Origin: Bacteroidota bacterium
GTDB taxonomy: Bacteria > Bacteroidota > Bacteroidia > Chitinophagales > Chitinophagaceae
Length of the DNA: 7,613 nt
NCBI GenBank assembly: GCA_028875955.1
Contig: JAGWTX010000103.1
Span: 1 to 7,613, forward strand
Direction of reading: 5' to 3'
A program made the translations under genes and the position numbers. Shown here piece by piece: positions 6,208 through 7,613 of the stretch. The notes beneath the pieces were generated by a model that saw nothing but the letters and a program-made list of their open reading frames with translations, was not told the origin of the DNA and made no database searches. Each line of letters begins with the position of its first letter. Position 1 is the stretch's first letter.

Positions 6208-7182
6208 ATGCAATTACAAAGAAGAAACCGCATCCTGCGTCAGTCACCCGCCATCAGGGCGATGGTTGCTGAGACCATTTTACAGCCTTCCGATTTTATT
6301 GTACCGCTTTTTATTGATGAAGGTGAAAACCTGCAAACCGAAATCGCTTCGATGCCCGGTTATTACAGGCGCAGTCTTGACCTGACCCTCAAAGAGGTAA
6401 AAGAGCTTTGGTCGATGGGTATCAAATCTGTTTTGCTGTTTATCAAATGCAGGGATGAATGGAAAGACAACACGGGCAAGGAAGCCTGGAATAAGAAAGG
6501 TTTGATGCAGCGAAGTGTGAAAGCGATCAAGGAAGCCGTTCCGGAAATGGTGGTTATGACCGATGTGGCATTGGATCCCTACTCTTCTTACGGACACGAC
6601 GGCATAGTGCAGAATGGTGAAATCGTAAATGATGAAACGGTGGAAGCATTGGTGAAAATGAGCATCAGTCATGCGGAAGCAGGAGCCGATTTTGTAGCCC
6701 CCAGTGATATGATGGACGGCCGGATCGGTGCCATCAGAACCGGACTGGAAGAAACCGGTTTTACCCGGACCGGCATCATGAGTTACAGTGCCAAATATGC
6801 ATCCTGTTTCTACGGGCCTTTTCGCGATGCCCTGGACAGTGCCCCCGGATTTGGCGATAAGAAAACCTATCAGATGGATTTTGCAAACCGCACAGAAGCC
6901 ATCAAGGAAACGATGATGGATATTGAAGAGGGGGCAGATATCGTTATGATAAAACCTGCCCTCGCCTATCTGGATATTATACGGGATATCAAAAATGTTG
7001 TGGAAGTGCCCGTAAGTGCCTACCAGGTCAGTGGTGAATATGCGATGGTCAAAGCCGCCGCAAAAATGGGCTGGCTGAATGAAGAAAAAACCATCATTGA
7101 AACGCTTACTTCCATAAAAAGAGCCGGAGCCGATCTGATCGCCACCTATTTTGCAAAAGATGCAGTGAGGTTGTTGGGATAG
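6208..7182 (+). CDS. hemB: Delta-aminolevulinic acid dehydratase (porphobilinogen synthase), non-zinc-site type
   Basis: Condenses two 5-aminolevulinate molecules to porphobilinogen; homo-octameric and cytosolic in the family. The 324 aa are standard. The two active-site lysines are visible: Lys196 in SYSAKYAS and Lys249 (Schiff base) in VMIKPALAYLD. The metal-binding segment reads DVALDPYSSYGHDG (119-132), with Ala121, Asp123 and Asp131 where zinc enzymes carry three cysteines. This places it with the Asp-type, zinc-independent enzymes such as that of Pseudomonas aeruginosa. NRTEAIKE carries the Glu associated with the allosteric Mg site, so Mg activation is likely (inference). It starts 9 nt after the hemF stop, and it is last in the operon although it acts second among the products encoded here. 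No hairpin-plus-T-tract terminator is evident after the stop. Confidence 0.98.
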   Translation: MQLQRRNRILRQSPAIRAMVAETILQPSDFIVPLFIDEGENLQTEIASMPGYYRRSLDLTLKEVKELWSMGIKSVLLFIKCRDEWKDNTGKEAWNKKGLMQRSVKAIKEAVPEMVVMTDVALDPYSSYGHDGIVQNGEIVNDETVEALVKMSISHAEAGADFVAPSDMMDGRIGAIRTGLEETGFTRTGIMSYSAKYASCFYGPFRDALDSAPGFGDKKTYQMDFANRTEAIKETMMDIEEGADIVMIKPALAYLDIIRDIKNVVEVPVSAYQVSGEYAMVKAAAKMGWLNEEKTIIETLTSIKRAGADLIATYFAKDAVRLLG

Positions 7183-7320
7183 TAGGATTTTGAGGGAGTG
7201 GTGAGGAGTGAATTGTGAGTAGGGAGAAGTGATTAATACGGTATTCGTAAGGGGGGTTAAACGGAATTCTTGGGTGATTGGTTGGTTGTGATTGATGAGG
7301 AGGAGTTGTTTTTTATATTG
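7183..7320. repeat. G-rich, C-poor intergenic spacer with degenerate 14-nt periodicity
   Basis: By my count this 138-nt stretch has 53 G and only 4 C on the plus strand, a skew unlike the neighbouring genes. GTGAGGAGTGA at 7201 recurs as GTGAGTAGGGA at 7215, and GTGA starts again at 7229, so the spacing is 14 nt. Further on, GTGATTG at 7274 recurs at 7288, again 14 nt apart. It could be a decayed tandem or intergenic repeat family. No ORF, clear terminator or RNA gene was seen. An 11-bp near-palindrome AATACGGTATT (7235-7245) sits inside. Confidence 0.45.
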
Positions 7321-7343
7321 GCAGTTAAAGAGTAAATACTGCT

Positions 7344-7613
7344 ATGTTTCTGAAATTGAGTCATACCAGACTTTCTGTTTACCAAAATTCAAAACAGCTT
7401 ATTTTAGAATGTTATAAAATAACCAATGAATTTCCGGAAGATGAAAAATCCGGAATGATACAACAAATAAAAAGGGCCGCCTTATCCGTTCATTTGAATT
7501 TAGCCGAAGGAGCTTCCCGAAAATCTGTCAGGGAAAGAAAAAGATTTTTTGAAATAGCCAGAGGTTCCCTTATCGAAATTGACACGGCATTCGATCTGGC
7601 AATATCTCTCAAC
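7344..7613 (+). CDS. Four-helix-bundle protein (S23 / 23S rRNA intervening-sequence-type family), 3' end cut by window edge
   Basis: Ninety codons are open to the window edge; full family members are about 115-130 aa, so roughly a quarter is missing. The translation shows the family pattern: LSVYQNSKQLILECYKIT as helix 1, FPEDEKSGMIQQIKRAALSV leading helix 2, NLAEGASRKSVRERKRFFEIARGSLIEID spanning the 2-3 turn and helix 3. The start is the first ATG after an in-frame TAA at 7326. No good Shine-Dalgarno precedes it; AGGAGGAG at 7299-7306 is too far away. The protein is basic around residues 58-71 and has no signal peptide or membrane segment. The family was first noted in intervening sequences of 23S rRNA genes and is related in fold to Avd of diversity-generating retroelements, but most chromosomal copies in Bacteroidota have no established function. 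It is not expected to act in heme synthesis. Confidence 0.88.
   Translation, partial: MFLKLSHTRLSVYQNSKQLILECYKITNEFPEDEKSGMIQQIKRAALSVHLNLAEGASRKSVRERKRFFEIARGSLIEIDTAFDLAISLN

Noticed and set aside
7193..7274. G-quadruplex in the hemB downstream spacer
   Set aside because: Four G-runs exist but the gaps between them are about 15-26 nt, too long for a confident canonical quadruplex.
7183..7343. Intrinsic terminator after hemB
   Set aside because: The T run near 7309-7314 is not preceded by a stable GC-rich hairpin, and the short AATACGGTATT palindrome has no T tract.
1..7613. tRNA, rRNA, CRISPR array, insertion sequence or phage attachment site
   Set aside because: None of their signatures was seen: no cloverleaf-like segment, regular spacer array, transposase motif or terminal inverted repeats.

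Overview
The window carries a compact protoheme (heme b) biosynthesis locus, almost certainly from a Bacteroidota bacterium and plausibly a Chitinophagaceae or Sphingobacteria-type member. Three signs point there: near-consensus TAnnTTTG-type -7 boxes, a general lack of Shine-Dalgarno sequences inside the operon, and a downstream gene of the S23 / four-helix-bundle family that is common in that phylum. The taxonomic placement is inference; the gene identities rest on readable family motifs.

Layout. On the minus strand, positions 1-1048 hold ferrochelatase (hemH), nearly complete but cut by the left window edge. A 230-bp divergent control region (1049-1278) follows. It has a candidate promoter for each arm and, between them, four phased ATGACAA/ATGACGA repeats that include a perfect 12-bp palindrome. 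On the plus strand six genes are packed head to tail: hemA (glutamyl-tRNA reductase), hemC (hydroxymethylbilane synthase), hemD (uroporphyrinogen-III synthase), hemE (uroporphyrinogen decarboxylase), hemF (O2-dependent coproporphyrinogen-III oxidase) and hemB (ALA dehydratase). Junctions are a 3-nt gap, an 8-nt overlap, a 63-nt gap, a 4-nt ATGA overlap and a 9-nt gap, so a single transcript is likely. Downstream of hemB a roughly 140-nt spacer is extremely G-rich and C-poor, with a loose 14-nt periodicity. The window ends inside a four-helix-bundle protein gene (7344 onward) unrelated to heme.

How the genes work together. HemA reduces glutamyl-tRNA(Glu) to glutamate-1-semialdehyde. After the HemL step, HemB condenses two ALA to porphobilinogen. 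HemC polymerises four of these, HemD closes the ring to uroporphyrinogen III, HemE decarboxylates it to coproporphyrinogen III, and HemF oxidatively decarboxylates that to protoporphyrinogen IX. After the protoporphyrinogen oxidase step, HemH inserts Fe2+. Two steps are absent from the window and must be encoded elsewhere: HemL (glutamate-1-semialdehyde aminomutase) and a protoporphyrinogen oxidase (HemG/HemY/HemJ type). HemF together with HemH implies the classical protoporphyrin route in an oxygen-using organism.

I see no previously undescribed multi-gene system here. The parts most worth a second look are the phased repeat array in the divergent control region, the cysteine cluster in HemH, the skewed 14-nt-periodic spacer and the four-helix-bundle gene at the right edge.
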